Shown here one piece after another: positions 24,607 through 33,212 of a stretch of 48,932 nucleotides of DNA (its first letter is position 1; every line of letters starts with the position of its first letter). This DNA comes from a virus: the IMG/VR virus record IMGVR_UViG_3300010151_000019, positions 1-48,932 of that record; one strand, 5' to 3'. A program made the translations under genes and the position numbers. The notes beneath the pieces were generated by a model. The model saw only the letters and a program-made list of their open reading frames with translations, was not told the DNA's origin and did not search any database.

Positions 24607-24993
24607 TTACCAAGTTACAGGAGTAAGTGGTGGGCGATAAGTAACTTTGAAGCACTCGTCTTTGTCATCTTTGGCTTCAAAGTAGGTGATTGAGTCCATT
24701 TTGGTGGAGTAACAGCCATCTGCAGTATTGAGTTTGCCAGACTTCTGCTGTTTCCAATCACTAATACGACTGGCTTCGATAGTTAATGGTACCTCAAAGC
24801 CTTCTGCAGGATTCACAAAGCGTACTACGATGTTCTGTGTGTACTCTACAGGGTCGTTAATCTCAAAACGCTCATTACGAGTACCTTCGTTTATCAGTAC
24901 GCCACGCTTTGTGTTAGCTATGGTAATGCTTTCGCATAATGGAGCACCATTGAGGTTATGAGTAACAGGGTGTTGTTGTGTATCGTTTGACAT
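24607..24993 (-). CDS. Hypothetical protein, 128 aa, first gene of the leftward block
   Basis: AAGGAG precedes the ATG. The sequence is mostly strand-like (SITIANTKRGVLINEG, NIVVRFVNPAEGFEVPLTIEASRI, CFKVTYRPPLTPV) and suggests a compact beta protein. No family recognised. It is the gene nearest the control region, with a GC-rich structured leader upstream and a strong terminator downstream. Its codons look more G/C-rich than its neighbours. These features fit an abundantly made early protein, which is an inference. Confidence 0.65.
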   Translation of the reverse strand: MSNDTQQHPVTHNLNGAPLCESITIANTKRGVLINEGTRNERFEINDPVEYTQNIVVRFVNPAEGFEVPLTIEASRISDWKQQKSGKLNTADGCYSTKMDSITYFEAKDDKDECFKVTYRPPLTPVTW

Positions 24994-25039
24994 TAGTATG
25001 TCTCCTTAGTTAGTGTAGGTTAATTGGTCGTGAGTTATG

Positions 25040-25215
25040 CTATTGGGGTTGACCAAGCCCCAAGCGTAAGGGGCACAGCGCGAGCCAACAGCCGTGAGGC
25101 TGATGTTGCGAGCGCAAGGGTTCACCTTGGTATAGCAAAAGGCCAATTTCAACGGCATTGACCCCCCACGGCCCTTTGCCCAAGGGGGGCCCTGCTTTGT
25201 TATACCTCACACACC
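25040..25215 (-). ncRNA. GC-rich structured leader or non-coding RNA
   Basis: The segment stands out as G/C-rich in an AT-rich genome. It can fold into GGTATA/TATACC and ACCAAG/CTTGGT closing stems that share three bases and so may be alternatives. Inside are a GCCCC/GGGGC hairpin, a CAAC-AGCC/GGCT-GTTG hairpin and a CCCCCC/GGGGGG hairpin. It lies between the candidate promoter area and the 128-aa gene. The open frame across it (25040-25360, minus) has an implausible protein sequence and is not called. Confidence 0.5.
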
Positions 25216-25240
25216 CAGTGTAAAATAATTTTTCACGAAT

Positions 25241-25276
25241 CCTCCCACCTATCCTCCCACTTAGCCTCCCACTTAG
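25241..25276. repeat. Three tandem 12-bp repeats
   Basis: Units begin at 25241, 25253 and 25265. The unit is CCTCCCACTTAG; the first copy ends in CTAT rather than TTAG. On the minus strand they read as repeated GTGGGAGG. Their place in the divergent intergenic region suggests protein-binding sites, a phage-polymerase promoter element, or origin iterons. Confidence 0.7.
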
Positions 25277-25345
25277 CGGTGAACCACCCAAATCTATTAA
25301 AACAAAAGTACTCGTATTGACACTATTTTTTATAGAGGGGAACCT

Positions 25346-25363
25346 CGTACGCACGCGCACGTA
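25346..25363. other. 18-bp alternating pyrimidine-purine tract
   Basis: Strict alternation over 18 bases, rich in CG and CA steps, nearly palindromic. Such tracts can adopt left-handed DNA under negative supercoiling. It lies between the two tandem-repeat families. Confidence 0.6.
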
Positions 25364-25367
25364 ATAT

Positions 25368-25391
25368 ACTTAGACTACTAACTTAGACTAC
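25368..25391. repeat. Direct repeat ACTTAGACTAC, two copies
   Basis: Perfect 11-bp copies at 25368-25378 and 25381-25391 (13-bp period), ending 11 bases before a TATAAT box. The spacing puts them over the -20 to -45 area of a rightward promoter, so they may bind an activator or repressor. Confidence 0.65.
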
Positions 25392-25408
25392 GTGTAAACA
25401 TTTATAAT
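25380..25408 (+). promoter_or_regulatory. Candidate rightward promoter
   Basis: A perfect TATAAT lies at 25403-25408 with no good -35 hexamer but with the tandem ACTTAGACTAC boxes upstream. A second weaker candidate is TTGTTT (25430-25435), 17 bases, TATGTT (25453-25458), closer to the endolysin gene. Confidence 0.35.
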
Positions 25409-25496
25409 ATTAGATTGCAGGTTACTAAGTTGTTTTGGTCTTTGATAAGTACTATGTTATATAGTAAACTTACAACGAAGAAAATCGGAGATATTT

Positions 25497-25850
25497 ATGA
25501 ATCTAACAAAAAACTTTACCAGGAAAGAGATGGAATGCCCATGCTGCAAGGCATGTGAGATGGATGAGGTGTTTATGGAAGCTCTTCAGTCAATACGTAC
25601 TATGTGCGGTTTTGGCTTTAAGGTTAATTCGGCTTATAGATGTGCGGCATACAACGCAGAAGTATCAAGTAATACTCGTGGTCAGCATGCTACAGGACAG
25701 GCGGTTGATATACATGTTACCAATCGATATAAGCGACATGCTGTCTTAAAGGAGGTCATTTTGAGTGACTATTTTAAAGATGTGGCCTTAGCTGATACTT
25801 TTATACACTTAGGTGAGGGTAATGTTAATCATGGAATTGGAATCTATTAG
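25497..25850 (+). CDS. Peptidase M15-type endolysin (D-Ala-D-Ala carboxypeptidase-like)
   Basis: 117 aa, a complete single-domain M15A enzyme. SAYRCAAYN (45-53) is followed by QHATGQAVDIH with zinc ligands H64 and D71, and FIHLG with H104 as third ligand. A short cysteine cluster near the N-terminus (CPCCKAC, 14-20) is typical of the family. There is no signal peptide, so release would need a holin; holin-like genes lie far away at 36860-37155. The enzyme cleaves stem-peptide bonds in peptidoglycan. Weak GGAG-type ribosome binding site. It is the first gene of the rightward block. Confidence 0.88.
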   Translation: MNLTKNFTRKEMECPCCKACEMDEVFMEALQSIRTMCGFGFKVNSAYRCAAYNAEVSSNTRGQHATGQAVDIHVTNRYKRHAVLKEVILSDYFKDVALADTFIHLGEGNVNHGIGIY

Positions 25851-25983
25851 TCGTGTGGTTGAGGGGTCACTTTTCAATGAATACGACTGGGAATATGATT
25901 TTTATATTAAAAGCTCAGGAGGGACGAAAGATATGAGTGGAGTTATGGAATCTATTATTTGGTTTATCATTTTTAGGACTTAA
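25831..25983 (+). CDS. Possible 50-aa small protein with hydrophobic end
   Basis: The frame starts inside the last 20 bases of the endolysin gene (GAGG-type site upstream) and ends inside the TerS-like gene. The product has an acidic, aromatic middle (FNEYDWEYDFYIK) and a hydrophobic end (VMESIIWFIIF). It fills the gap between two genes, but length and overlap make it uncertain. Confidence 0.35.
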   Translation: MELESISRVVEGSLFNEYDWEYDFYIKSSGGTKDMSGVMESIIWFIIFRT

Positions 25984-26851
25984 TTGGTATGGCGATTATA
26001 TTACTGATGAATGCCCGCAGAAAGGTTACGCATGTCCCGCCATATGTGACGTGGATCACATTCATCTCCCAAAAAAGGACTGCAAAGTGTACACAATACC
26101 AATAGCTCACAAGGACAAGGGAACCGTAGTATACAACATATACACCAAGGACGAAGCTGATGAAAAGAAAGTTATTTATAGTCATTGGACTGAAGCATCT
26201 GCTGGAGACTATGCCCTCAGTGATGATAACTACGTGGCAAAGCTTATCTCGCGTAAGGATTATCCAGGCGATAAAGGAACTATCAATACTTATATTAGGA
26301 TGCCTTGGGGCTATTGTTTCTATAATCCTGATAGGAAGCCTAGACCTTTTAAAGCTTCTGGGCGAGCGTCTAATACAACATATTCGGGAAAGCGACCAAT
26401 AGAGGTTAGGGCTGGACAAAAACCAATGAAGGACCTCGCTATTGCATATTCGGTCAGTTGGGATTATGATCTGGCTATTGACACTGTGTTTAATGATGTT
26501 ACACCGTCCAATAGACGAAAATACACTAGATACATGAAATCGGAGATATTTAAAACTATGGTACAAGACAACTTATCGGCACTTTTGGTAGAAAAAGGGT
26601 ATACTGAGGGTGATATAATTGATTTATTAACTGCTGCTATGAAAATGGCAAAAAGTAAGAAGGATATTACTAATTATATTCGTGTAATTGAAAATATCCA
26701 AGATATGCTAGGCATGAGAGATAAAAAAATAGTTAAGACTGAAAATAAGCTTACCGCAACCAACACTCAACAGCTCTTACAAGAACTAAGGGCAGAAGAA
26801 GCTAAGCTAGAAGCACGGCAGATAACGACGGAGACAACCAAACGTGACTGA
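25937..26851 (+). CDS. Terminase small subunit-like protein
   Basis: 304 aa. The C-terminal half (about 195-290) is helical: FKTMVQDNLSALLVEKGYTEGDIIDLL, then AAMKMAKSKKDITNYIRVIENIQDMLGMRDKK and a charged tail. This helix pattern recurs in small terminase subunits. The N-terminal half is strand-rich with several Cys and His and is unusual for TerS. The start is uncertain: GTG 25937 lies within ATGAGTGG after AGGAGGG. The gene overlaps TerL by 8 bases, the standard TerS-TerL arrangement. It would recognise DNA for packaging. Confidence 0.65.
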   Translation: MELWNLLFGLSFLGLNWYGDYITDECPQKGYACPAICDVDHIHLPKKDCKVYTIPIAHKDKGTVVYNIYTKDEADEKKVIYSHWTEASAGDYALSDDNYVAKLISRKDYPGDKGTINTYIRMPWGYCFYNPDRKPRPFKASGRASNTTYSGKRPIEVRAGQKPMKDLAIAYSVSWDYDLAIDTVFNDVTPSNRRKYTRYMKSEIFKTMVQDNLSALLVEKGYTEGDIIDLLTAAMKMAKSKKDITNYIRVIENIQDMLGMRDKKIVKTENKLTATNTQQLLQELRAEEAKLEARQITTETTKRD

Positions 26852-28337
26852 TTATGAGGATTTATATGCAAAGAAAAGCATATTAAAGAAACTCAAAGGT
26901 AGTATGGCGTTATTTGGAAGACATTGTTTCCCCACTGCCCTCCGCAAAACCACACCCCCGTTTCATAGGGACATATATGCTGCATTGAATAGGGAAAGTG
27001 AGAGAAGGGTGCTAATTGCGGCACCTCGGGGAACGGCCAAATCGACTGTTACCACCCTTATCTTACCTCTTCACCGTATTGCTTTTAAGGATCCCGATAA
27101 AGATGAGTTTATTGTCATTGTTTCGGAATCTCAGGCGCAATCGGTTAACTTTTTAAGTAGAATTAAGTATCATTTACTGCATTCTCAAGAATTTAAGAAC
27201 ATTTTTGGGGATCAGGGACCGAATACAGCATCTAGATGGGCTCAAACTGATATAGTGACTGCAAATGGAGTTCGTATTGTAGCTGTAGGCACTGGACAGA
27301 GGGTTCGTGGGTTTATTGAAGGTGATACACGGCCTACTTTGATTATTATTGATGATTTTGAGTCAGAATTGAATGCCTTTACTCCCGAAGGGCGTACTAA
27401 GAATAGAAAATGGATAACTGAGGCTGTTATTCCTTCTCTTGCTGATGATGGTAAGATAGCAATGATCGGTACGGTGATCTCTGAAGATTGTTTCTTGTGT
27501 TGGGCCAAAGGATCGAGTGCGTGGTCAGTGTTGTGGTATGCCATCGTAGATGAAAATGAGGATAGTATCTGGCCTGAACGATTCCCACAGAAAAGAATCA
27601 TGCAAATTAAAGAAGAGTACCAGTCAGTGGGCAATATTAACGGGTTTTATCAGGAATATATGAATATTGCACAGTCTCCTGATGAAGCCCCATTTAAACC
27701 AGAATGGATAAAATTACATCATTATGATTATGAAAGAATAAAGGGACAGCCTTGCTTGGTAAAAGAAACTGGTAGTGGGAAGGATATAGTCCCCATTGAA
27801 TTGTATGGAGGGATAGATCCTGCTAGTTCATTGTCTCAATTGGCCGATTTCTTTGTTATGGTTACTTTAGGCATTGATCATGCAGGCAATAAGTATATAG
27901 TAGATATTGACCGTGGAAGAATCACACCATCTGAACAACCAGATCTAATAATTAACAAATTTAAAAAATATCATCATAAAAAGATAAAGATTGAAACTGT
28001 TGCTTACCAAGAAGCGCTAAGATCACAGGTGAAGAAAATGATGACAGAACAGAATCTATATATACCAGGACTAGAAAAAGGTGTAAAGCCGAGAAACAGG
28101 AAATCAGAGCGGTTGTTATCATTAGTTCCTATGTTAGCCAAGGGTGAGTTCTTTTTTAGACCACAAGATACAATAGCTCAGGGTGAGTTCCTATCTTATC
28201 CAAAGGGTCGAAATGATGATATTATGGATGCTGTTTGGACTGCTCTTGAGGGAGCAAGACCATGTAGAATAGAGAGTTTTGATCCAAAAAGAATGAAAAA
28301 GAAAGAAAATAAGTTGTTAGATTGGATGACAAGGTAA
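26844..28337 (+). CDS. terL: Terminase large subunit
   Basis: 497 aa. ATPase domain with Walker A APRGTAKST (60-68) and Walker B LIIIDDFES (166-174). The C-terminal RNase H-like nuclease has YGGIDPASS (D325), YIVDIDRG (D354, D356) and NDDIMDAVW near the end. Both halves are complete, as expected for a packaging motor that pumps and cuts DNA. The start is GTG 26844 after GGAG, overlapping the upstream gene by 8 bases. The portal gene follows. Confidence 0.95.
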   Translation: MTDYEDLYAKKSILKKLKGSMALFGRHCFPTALRKTTPPFHRDIYAALNRESERRVLIAAPRGTAKSTVTTLILPLHRIAFKDPDKDEFIVIVSESQAQSVNFLSRIKYHLLHSQEFKNIFGDQGPNTASRWAQTDIVTANGVRIVAVGTGQRVRGFIEGDTRPTLIIIDDFESELNAFTPEGRTKNRKWITEAVIPSLADDGKIAMIGTVISEDCFLCWAKGSSAWSVLWYAIVDENEDSIWPERFPQKRIMQIKEEYQSVGNINGFYQEYMNIAQSPDEAPFKPEWIKLHHYDYERIKGQPCLVKETGSGKDIVPIELYGGIDPASSLSQLADFFVMVTLGIDHAGNKYIVDIDRGRITPSEQPDLIINKFKKYHHKKIKIETVAYQEALRSQVKKMMTEQNLYIPGLEKGVKPRNRKSERLLSLVPMLAKGEFFFRPQDTIAQGEFLSYPKGRNDDIMDAVWTALEGARPCRIESFDPKRMKKKENKLLDWMTR

Positions 28338-28376
28338 TATATTAAGATGATGGGGTATACAGATAAAGAGGGAGAT

Positions 28377-30746
28377 ATGGCCAATCCTGACGCAAAGGTT
28401 GATCCGCTCGTCGAGGAGACACATATGCTATTTAAGCTATATCGTGATAAACGATCCGAATGGGCAACTCATGCACAGGAAGATCGTGAATTTCGTTTAG
28501 GCAAACAATGGACCGAAGACCAAAAGCGTGTCCTAGAGTCTAGAGGACAGGCTCCTATTGTCGTAAACCGTATCCATCCTGCAGTAGAATCAGCCAAAGC
28601 AATCATTACAACCAATCGACCTTCTTTTAGATGTGCTCCACGAGAAGATAGTGATAACAAGATAGCTAATGTGCTTAGTGGGATGCTTTCTTATATGTAT
28701 GACGTATCAGATGGACAGCATCATATTCGTCAAATAGTTGATGATTACTATGTGACTGGAATAGGTTTTGCTCTTTGTTACCAAGATCCAAGCAAGGATA
28801 ATGGTAAGGGCGAGGTATGTTTTACATCGTTGGATCCCCTAGATGTTTATGTAGATCCTAATGCTCAGTCAAGATATTTAGATGATGCGGAAAATATTAT
28901 ATACAGCAAGGTATTTACAAAAAATCAGGCCGAATCTTTATATCCTTTATATAAATCAGCTATTGGTAATGCTTCTTCTGAAAATGCTACAGGAGAATTG
29001 GGTTTAAGTGGTCAATATGCACAAACTAATAGAATCAGTGAATTTGCTACTAATGCAGCTGTTTTTCCAGGCGATCAGGATACTGCTGGCGACGGGGAGA
29101 CTGAATATGTACGGGGTTATGAGCGTTACTATAAAGAGTTTGTTACTCGTGCCAGAGTCCATCAAACATGGGATAATCGTGAATTAGTTTTAGATGATGA
29201 GGAATTAAATGAATATCTGCAAAAAACAGGAGGCCTTTATGAAGGGAAGGTCATTGAAAATGATCAGCAAGTGGATACTATTGAAAAAGAGTTGGATCGC
29301 AGAAAAAAAGGTTTACTACAAAAGTCAACTTCTAGAATTGATAAGGAGCTGGATCAATTAGAAGAGGAGCTCATTGTACAATTTAAGGAAAAACAACATG
29401 AATTAGCTGAAGCTGTGGCAAGAAATGAAATCCTTCCTGAACGGGCTCAATTAACTTTAAAACAGATGGAAGAACAAAATAAAGCCCAAATCAAGGAACA
29501 TAAGGAAGCAGCGTATACAGAAGCTGGTATGGCCTTTTCTATGCCTGGTGTTCAAAAACTTACTTATGAAGAGCTTGCCGACCAAGGTTATATCAAAGTT
29601 GCAAAAATTGAAGTAGAGCGTGTTAGAGTATGCGTTATTGTTGGAGATGTGAAACTATATAGTAGATCATTACCAATGGATAAATACCCCGTTATACCAT
29701 TTATGAACTTACATACACGCTGTCCATACCCTATGTCCGACGTGAGGCTTGTAAAGGGTTTACAGCAGTATATAAATAAAATTCGCTCCTTAATAGTGGC
29801 CCATGCTACTACATCTACCAATTTAAAGGTTTTGGTACCAACAGGTTCTGTTGACATGAAGGAATTTGAAGAAAAGTGGGCCCAACCTGGTGTAGGGATT
29901 GAAGTAGATTTTGACATGGGTCAACCTTTAGTTGCTCAACCTGCACCTCTACCAAATGAATTATATCAAAATGAGCAGACTGCTAAAAATGATATCGATC
30001 ATGCTCTTGGGTTATACGGATTAATGATGGGTGATAGTACTGTAGCCCCTTCAACTTATAAGGCTACAATTAGCATCGATGAATTTGGGCAACGAAAAAT
30101 CAAATCTAAGCTACAGGATATTGAGGGAGCTTTAGTTAGATTGGGTCAGGTGGCTATTAAATTAATGCAACAATTATATACTACAGAAAAAGTATTTAGA
30201 GTTACTAATCCAAATAACTCTATTACAGAGTATGCGATCAATAAGAAATTATTTGATGATAAGAAAAATGAAATTAAGATTTTTAACGATATAGCGGTAG
30301 GCTCTTATGATGTCGCTGTTGTCTCAGGGAGTACCCTACCGTCTAATCGTTATGCTGAATTAGAATTTTATATGGAAGCCATGGAAAAAGGCTTAGTCGA
30401 TAAACAGGAAGTATTAAAGAAGACAGAAATCTTTGATATGGAAGGTGTATTGCAAAGAACTGACACTATCGCTCAACTTGAGCAACATTTAGAACAACAG
30501 GTAGAAGAGAACAAAAAGCTGCAAGGCGATATGCAAACTCTTACCCGTGAAAATGTTCACCTCAAACAAAAAGTTGAAGTGGAGAAGTTTAAAACTAATC
30601 TAGATGGTGTAGAAAATAAGGTCAAGGCAGCTGGCACTGTCTGGGAAAAACGCCTAGACGATGTACTTACAGAAGCTAAGACAATTGTACGTGAAGCTAA
30701 ATCAACTAAAGATACCTCTAAGAACGGTGTTCGGAAGAGCTCTTAA
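28377..30746 (+). CDS. Portal protein, P22-like
   Basis: 789 aa from ATG 28377, which has GAGGGAG just upstream; an earlier ATG at 28347 has no such site. The N-terminal segment EDREFRLGKQWTEDQKRVLESRG followed by VNRIHPAVES is the hallmark of P22-type portals, as is SLDPLDVYVDPNA near residue 150. There is a long charged helical insertion (about 285-375). The C-terminal 110 residues form a coiled coil with a basic end. It forms the dodecameric DNA gate at one capsid vertex. Confidence 0.9.
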   Translation: MANPDAKVDPLVEETHMLFKLYRDKRSEWATHAQEDREFRLGKQWTEDQKRVLESRGQAPIVVNRIHPAVESAKAIITTNRPSFRCAPREDSDNKIANVLSGMLSYMYDVSDGQHHIRQIVDDYYVTGIGFALCYQDPSKDNGKGEVCFTSLDPLDVYVDPNAQSRYLDDAENIIYSKVFTKNQAESLYPLYKSAIGNASSENATGELGLSGQYAQTNRISEFATNAAVFPGDQDTAGDGETEYVRGYERYYKEFVTRARVHQTWDNRELVLDDEELNEYLQKTGGLYEGKVIENDQQVDTIEKELDRRKKGLLQKSTSRIDKELDQLEEELIVQFKEKQHELAEAVARNEILPERAQLTLKQMEEQNKAQIKEHKEAAYTEAGMAFSMPGVQKLTYEELADQGYIKVAKIEVERVRVCVIVGDVKLYSRSLPMDKYPVIPFMNLHTRCPYPMSDVRLVKGLQQYINKIRSLIVAHATTSTNLKVLVPTGSVDMKEFEEKWAQPGVGIEVDFDMGQPLVAQPAPLPNELYQNEQTAKNDIDHALGLYGLMMGDSTVAPSTYKATISIDEFGQRKIKSKLQDIEGALVRLGQVAIKLMQQLYTTEKVFRVTNPNNSITEYAINKKLFDDKKNEIKIFNDIAVGSYDVAVVSGSTLPSNRYAELEFYMEAMEKGLVDKQEVLKKTEIFDMEGVLQRTDTIAQLEQHLEQQVEENKKLQGDMQTLTRENVHLKQKVEVEKFKTNLDGVENKVKAAGTVWEKRLDDVLTEAKTIVREAKSTKDTSKNGVRKSS

Positions 30747-30761
30747 TAAGGAGATAAACTA

Positions 30762-31691
30762 ATGGCAGATCAGGAGATACAACCACAAGTAGAACAACAG
30801 CCAACCGATACCCCTACAGACCAGGGCTCGTTTGAAGACTTGTTTAATGACTACGAGGTCACCCCGAATCAGGCGGCATTTGGCGAGACAGAGGCTTTTA
30901 CAGACGAAGTAGCACCTGTAGAAACACCCGAAGTCGGAGCGGAAGAACAAACACCTGAAGATAACGAACAAGTGCGTTCAACGTACTGGCAATCACAAGC
31001 GGACAAACTTAGGAATGAGTTGGAAGCAAAGGATAATTATATCCGAAATTTGCAACAGCAATCTAGGGAAGCAACTCCGACAACAGAAGTCAAGGAAGAG
31101 CCAAAGGAAGAATTTTTTCCTGCTCCTCCTGGGAGGCCTAACAAGCCTCGTAATTTCAGTAGAGAGGAAGCTTTTAGTGATGCGCGAAGTGAAAGTGGTC
31201 AATATATGGATGACTTGGAAGAATGGCGAGATCAAATGGGTGAATATAATAGACTTCATTCTCAATGGCAAATCGCAAAAATGCAAGAAACACAGCAGGA
31301 ATATCAAGAAGAGGTTAAACAGGCCGATTTGAAAAGACAGGCAATTGATAATCAAACTCGTGAAACTCAACAAATCTTGGGACATGTTACTGAAAAGTAT
31401 GGTATGTCTCAGGAAGAGGCTAACGACTTTATGCAGAAAATGTCTGACCCTAATTCAATTTCAATGGATAACCTAGTCGAGCTGTATAAAATGCAAAAAG
31501 GTATTGCACCTGCGCAACCACCAGTAAATACTCCTTCACAGGAATTTACACAAGTGCAAAGAGCGCAATCAGTACCGCGACCCATGGGAATAAGTACTGG
31601 AGTAAACAGCCAAACTAGTCAGCAGACTGATCCAGTGGATGAACTTGCTGATTGGATGATCAATACCCATAATAACTCATCACAATTCTAA
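30762..31691 (+). CDS. Capsid scaffolding protein candidate
   Basis: 309 aa. The first 70 residues are very acidic, with Pro and Gln. They are followed by charged helices (about 75-105 and 150-235) and a Gln/Ser/Pro-rich end. Low complexity, no catalytic motif, AAGGAGA site, and location directly between portal and capsid all fit a scaffold. No protease gene is evident nearby, so removal of the scaffold may be P22-like (exit without cleavage). Confidence 0.75.
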   Translation: MADQEIQPQVEQQPTDTPTDQGSFEDLFNDYEVTPNQAAFGETEAFTDEVAPVETPEVGAEEQTPEDNEQVRSTYWQSQADKLRNELEAKDNYIRNLQQQSREATPTTEVKEEPKEEFFPAPPGRPNKPRNFSREEAFSDARSESGQYMDDLEEWRDQMGEYNRLHSQWQIAKMQETQQEYQEEVKQADLKRQAIDNQTRETQQILGHVTEKYGMSQEEANDFMQKMSDPNSISMDNLVELYKMQKGIAPAQPPVNTPSQEFTQVQRAQSVPRPMGISTGVNSQTSQQTDPVDELADWMINTHNNSSQF

Positions 31692-31709
31692 TTATGGAGG
31701 TCATAACTA

Positions 31710-33155
31710 ATGGCTAATAATAACCAAACAGATGCTTTTAAATCGAATTCGTTCGGTGTAAATGCATCCACTGCGGGTATTGGTAGTTTTGACAACACCA
31801 GACGGCTATACAACTTCGGGGACCGTGTCGCTGAGCTTGCTCCTGAACAATCTCCTTGGTTTGTTTATCTGTCTAAAGTTGCAAAAAATCCTACCAACGA
31901 CCCAGTGTTTAAATTTCTTGAACACAGACATCAATGGCAACGTCGTAATTTTCAAATAGCAGTCACAATTGAATCTGCAGCTTCTGTGGGCGGGGCAATG
32001 CCTGTCGACTTAGCAGCAGTCAATATTGATTGTCTATATAACAAGTTCGGCAAAACAGTCACAACTGCTGTAAAACCAGAATACCTCATCATAGGACAGG
32101 TTCTAGCAATAGAAGCTCAGTATGATGCTGCTGGTGATGATGTAGCTTGTATCGCTAACTGTAAAGTAGTGGCACAGGGTACTGATACTGCTGCGGCTGC
32201 AAAACCAACTCTGAAATTCTTATCTTTAAGTAAGAAAACAGGTGGTGAGCAGGCCGTTGCAGCTGGTAAAAAGATCAAATTTCTCGCTGATGCAGACGGA
32301 GAAGTAATTGGTTCAGCTTTTGCTGAAGCATCTTCTTTCCCTGCAGGTTGGAAAGATGAACTTTATGCCAGGGAAGGTTACACGCAGATCTTTAAAACTG
32401 CTATGCAAATGATGTCAAACACCGCTCGTGCTACAGTAAATCGTGGCTACGCTAATGAGTGGGCTCGTATCTGGAAAGAAAAGCTCATTGAGCATAAAAT
32501 CGATCTGGAAAAGGCTATGCTTTATGGTGTAGGTGCTGATGATTCTGGATCAGGTGCTGGTGAACCTGAGAGATATTCTTGGGGTCTTGTACCTTATGTT
32601 GAACGGTACGGCAATGTTTACCAAATGGATTGGGGTTCTACCCAGGGTTCTGGCGATTACAATGCCAGCTTTGATGGTTTTCTGGAATTAATGGAAAACT
32701 TTTATGCCCCTGAGGTTGGTAACTCTGGTAGAAAGCTGGCTCTTTGTTCTAGGAGTGTGATTTCATACTTCAACAAACTGAGTTCGGCTGTTGGAGGTTC
32801 TTTAATTGGATCTTCTGGTGCCAGTGCTTCATCTCCATTTAACATCGATACCAGAATTGTCAATGGCAAGTTTGGTCATCGTTTGATGGAAGTAGACACC
32901 GTGTTTGGTAGTTTTACCTTAGTTCAGGAACCACTTTTCCGTGGTCCCTATGCTGATATGATGGTATTTGTCGATATGGCAAATGTTAAGTATCGTGTAT
33001 TGAAAGGTAACGGTATAAGCCGTGATACTTTCATTGAAACTAACGTTCAAACTCCTGGTACTGATGGTCGAATCGATCAGATAATCACAGAAGCTGGACT
33101 CGAGATTTCTAATCCCGAGACGCATGCGATTATTAAGTTTGCTGATTATTCGTAA
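31710..33155 (+). CDS. Major capsid protein candidate (HK97 fold expected)
   Basis: 481 aa, GGAGG site. The N-terminal arm (Asn/Gly/Thr-rich) leads into NFGDRVAELAPEQSPWFVYLSKV, a typical capsid N-terminal segment. A middle region with a strand-rich Ala/Val insertion (about 85-205) and a C-terminal segment with DTRIVNGKFGHRLMEVDTVFGSF and MMVFVDMANVKYRVLKGNG fit the peripheral domain of HK97-fold capsids. It follows portal and scaffold and precedes a strong hairpin. I cannot place it in a named capsid family. Confidence 0.85.
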   Translation: MANNNQTDAFKSNSFGVNASTAGIGSFDNTRRLYNFGDRVAELAPEQSPWFVYLSKVAKNPTNDPVFKFLEHRHQWQRRNFQIAVTIESAASVGGAMPVDLAAVNIDCLYNKFGKTVTTAVKPEYLIIGQVLAIEAQYDAAGDDVACIANCKVVAQGTDTAAAAKPTLKFLSLSKKTGGEQAVAAGKKIKFLADADGEVIGSAFAEASSFPAGWKDELYAREGYTQIFKTAMQMMSNTARATVNRGYANEWARIWKEKLIEHKIDLEKAMLYGVGADDSGSGAGEPERYSWGLVPYVERYGNVYQMDWGSTQGSGDYNASFDGFLELMENFYAPEVGNSGRKLALCSRSVISYFNKLSSAVGGSLIGSSGASASSPFNIDTRIVNGKFGHRLMEVDTVFGSFTLVQEPLFRGPYADMMVFVDMANVKYRVLKGNGISRDTFIETNVQTPGTDGRIDQIITEAGLEISNPETHAIIKFADYS

Positions 33156-33166
33156 ATCATAACTTT

Positions 33167-33195
33167 GTAGGGGGGAGCTAATACCTCCCCCTTAC
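33167..33195 (+). promoter_or_regulatory. Strong hairpin after the capsid gene
   Basis: An 11-bp stem with one G-U pair (33167-33177 with 33185-33195) and a 7-base loop lies 11 bases after the capsid stop. No T-run follows. It is probably a 3'-end stabiliser or partial terminator that keeps capsid message abundant. Confidence 0.6.
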
Positions 33196-33212
33196 ATAAC
33201 AAGAGGGTACAC

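Noticed and set aside
25050-25150. Hairpins and a GGTTCACC-like segment considered as a tRNA
   Set aside because: No cloverleaf with acceptor stem, anticodon loop and T-loop of correct spacing could be drawn on either strand.
25317-25345. TTGACA at 25317 as a rightward -35 box
   Set aside because: No -10-like hexamer 16-18 bases downstream.
25040-25360. 106-codon minus-strand reading frame
   Set aside because: It runs through the tandem repeats and GC-rich hairpins, has an implausible protein sequence and no good ribosome binding site. It is explained by structure rather than coding.
25241-25391. Short repeats considered as a CRISPR array
   Set aside because: Units are 11-12 bp and directly adjacent or 2 bp apart, with no spacers of regular length and no cas genes.
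25973-26566. 197-codon minus-strand reading frame
   Set aside because: Antisense to the TerS-like gene, with shadow-type composition and no operon context.
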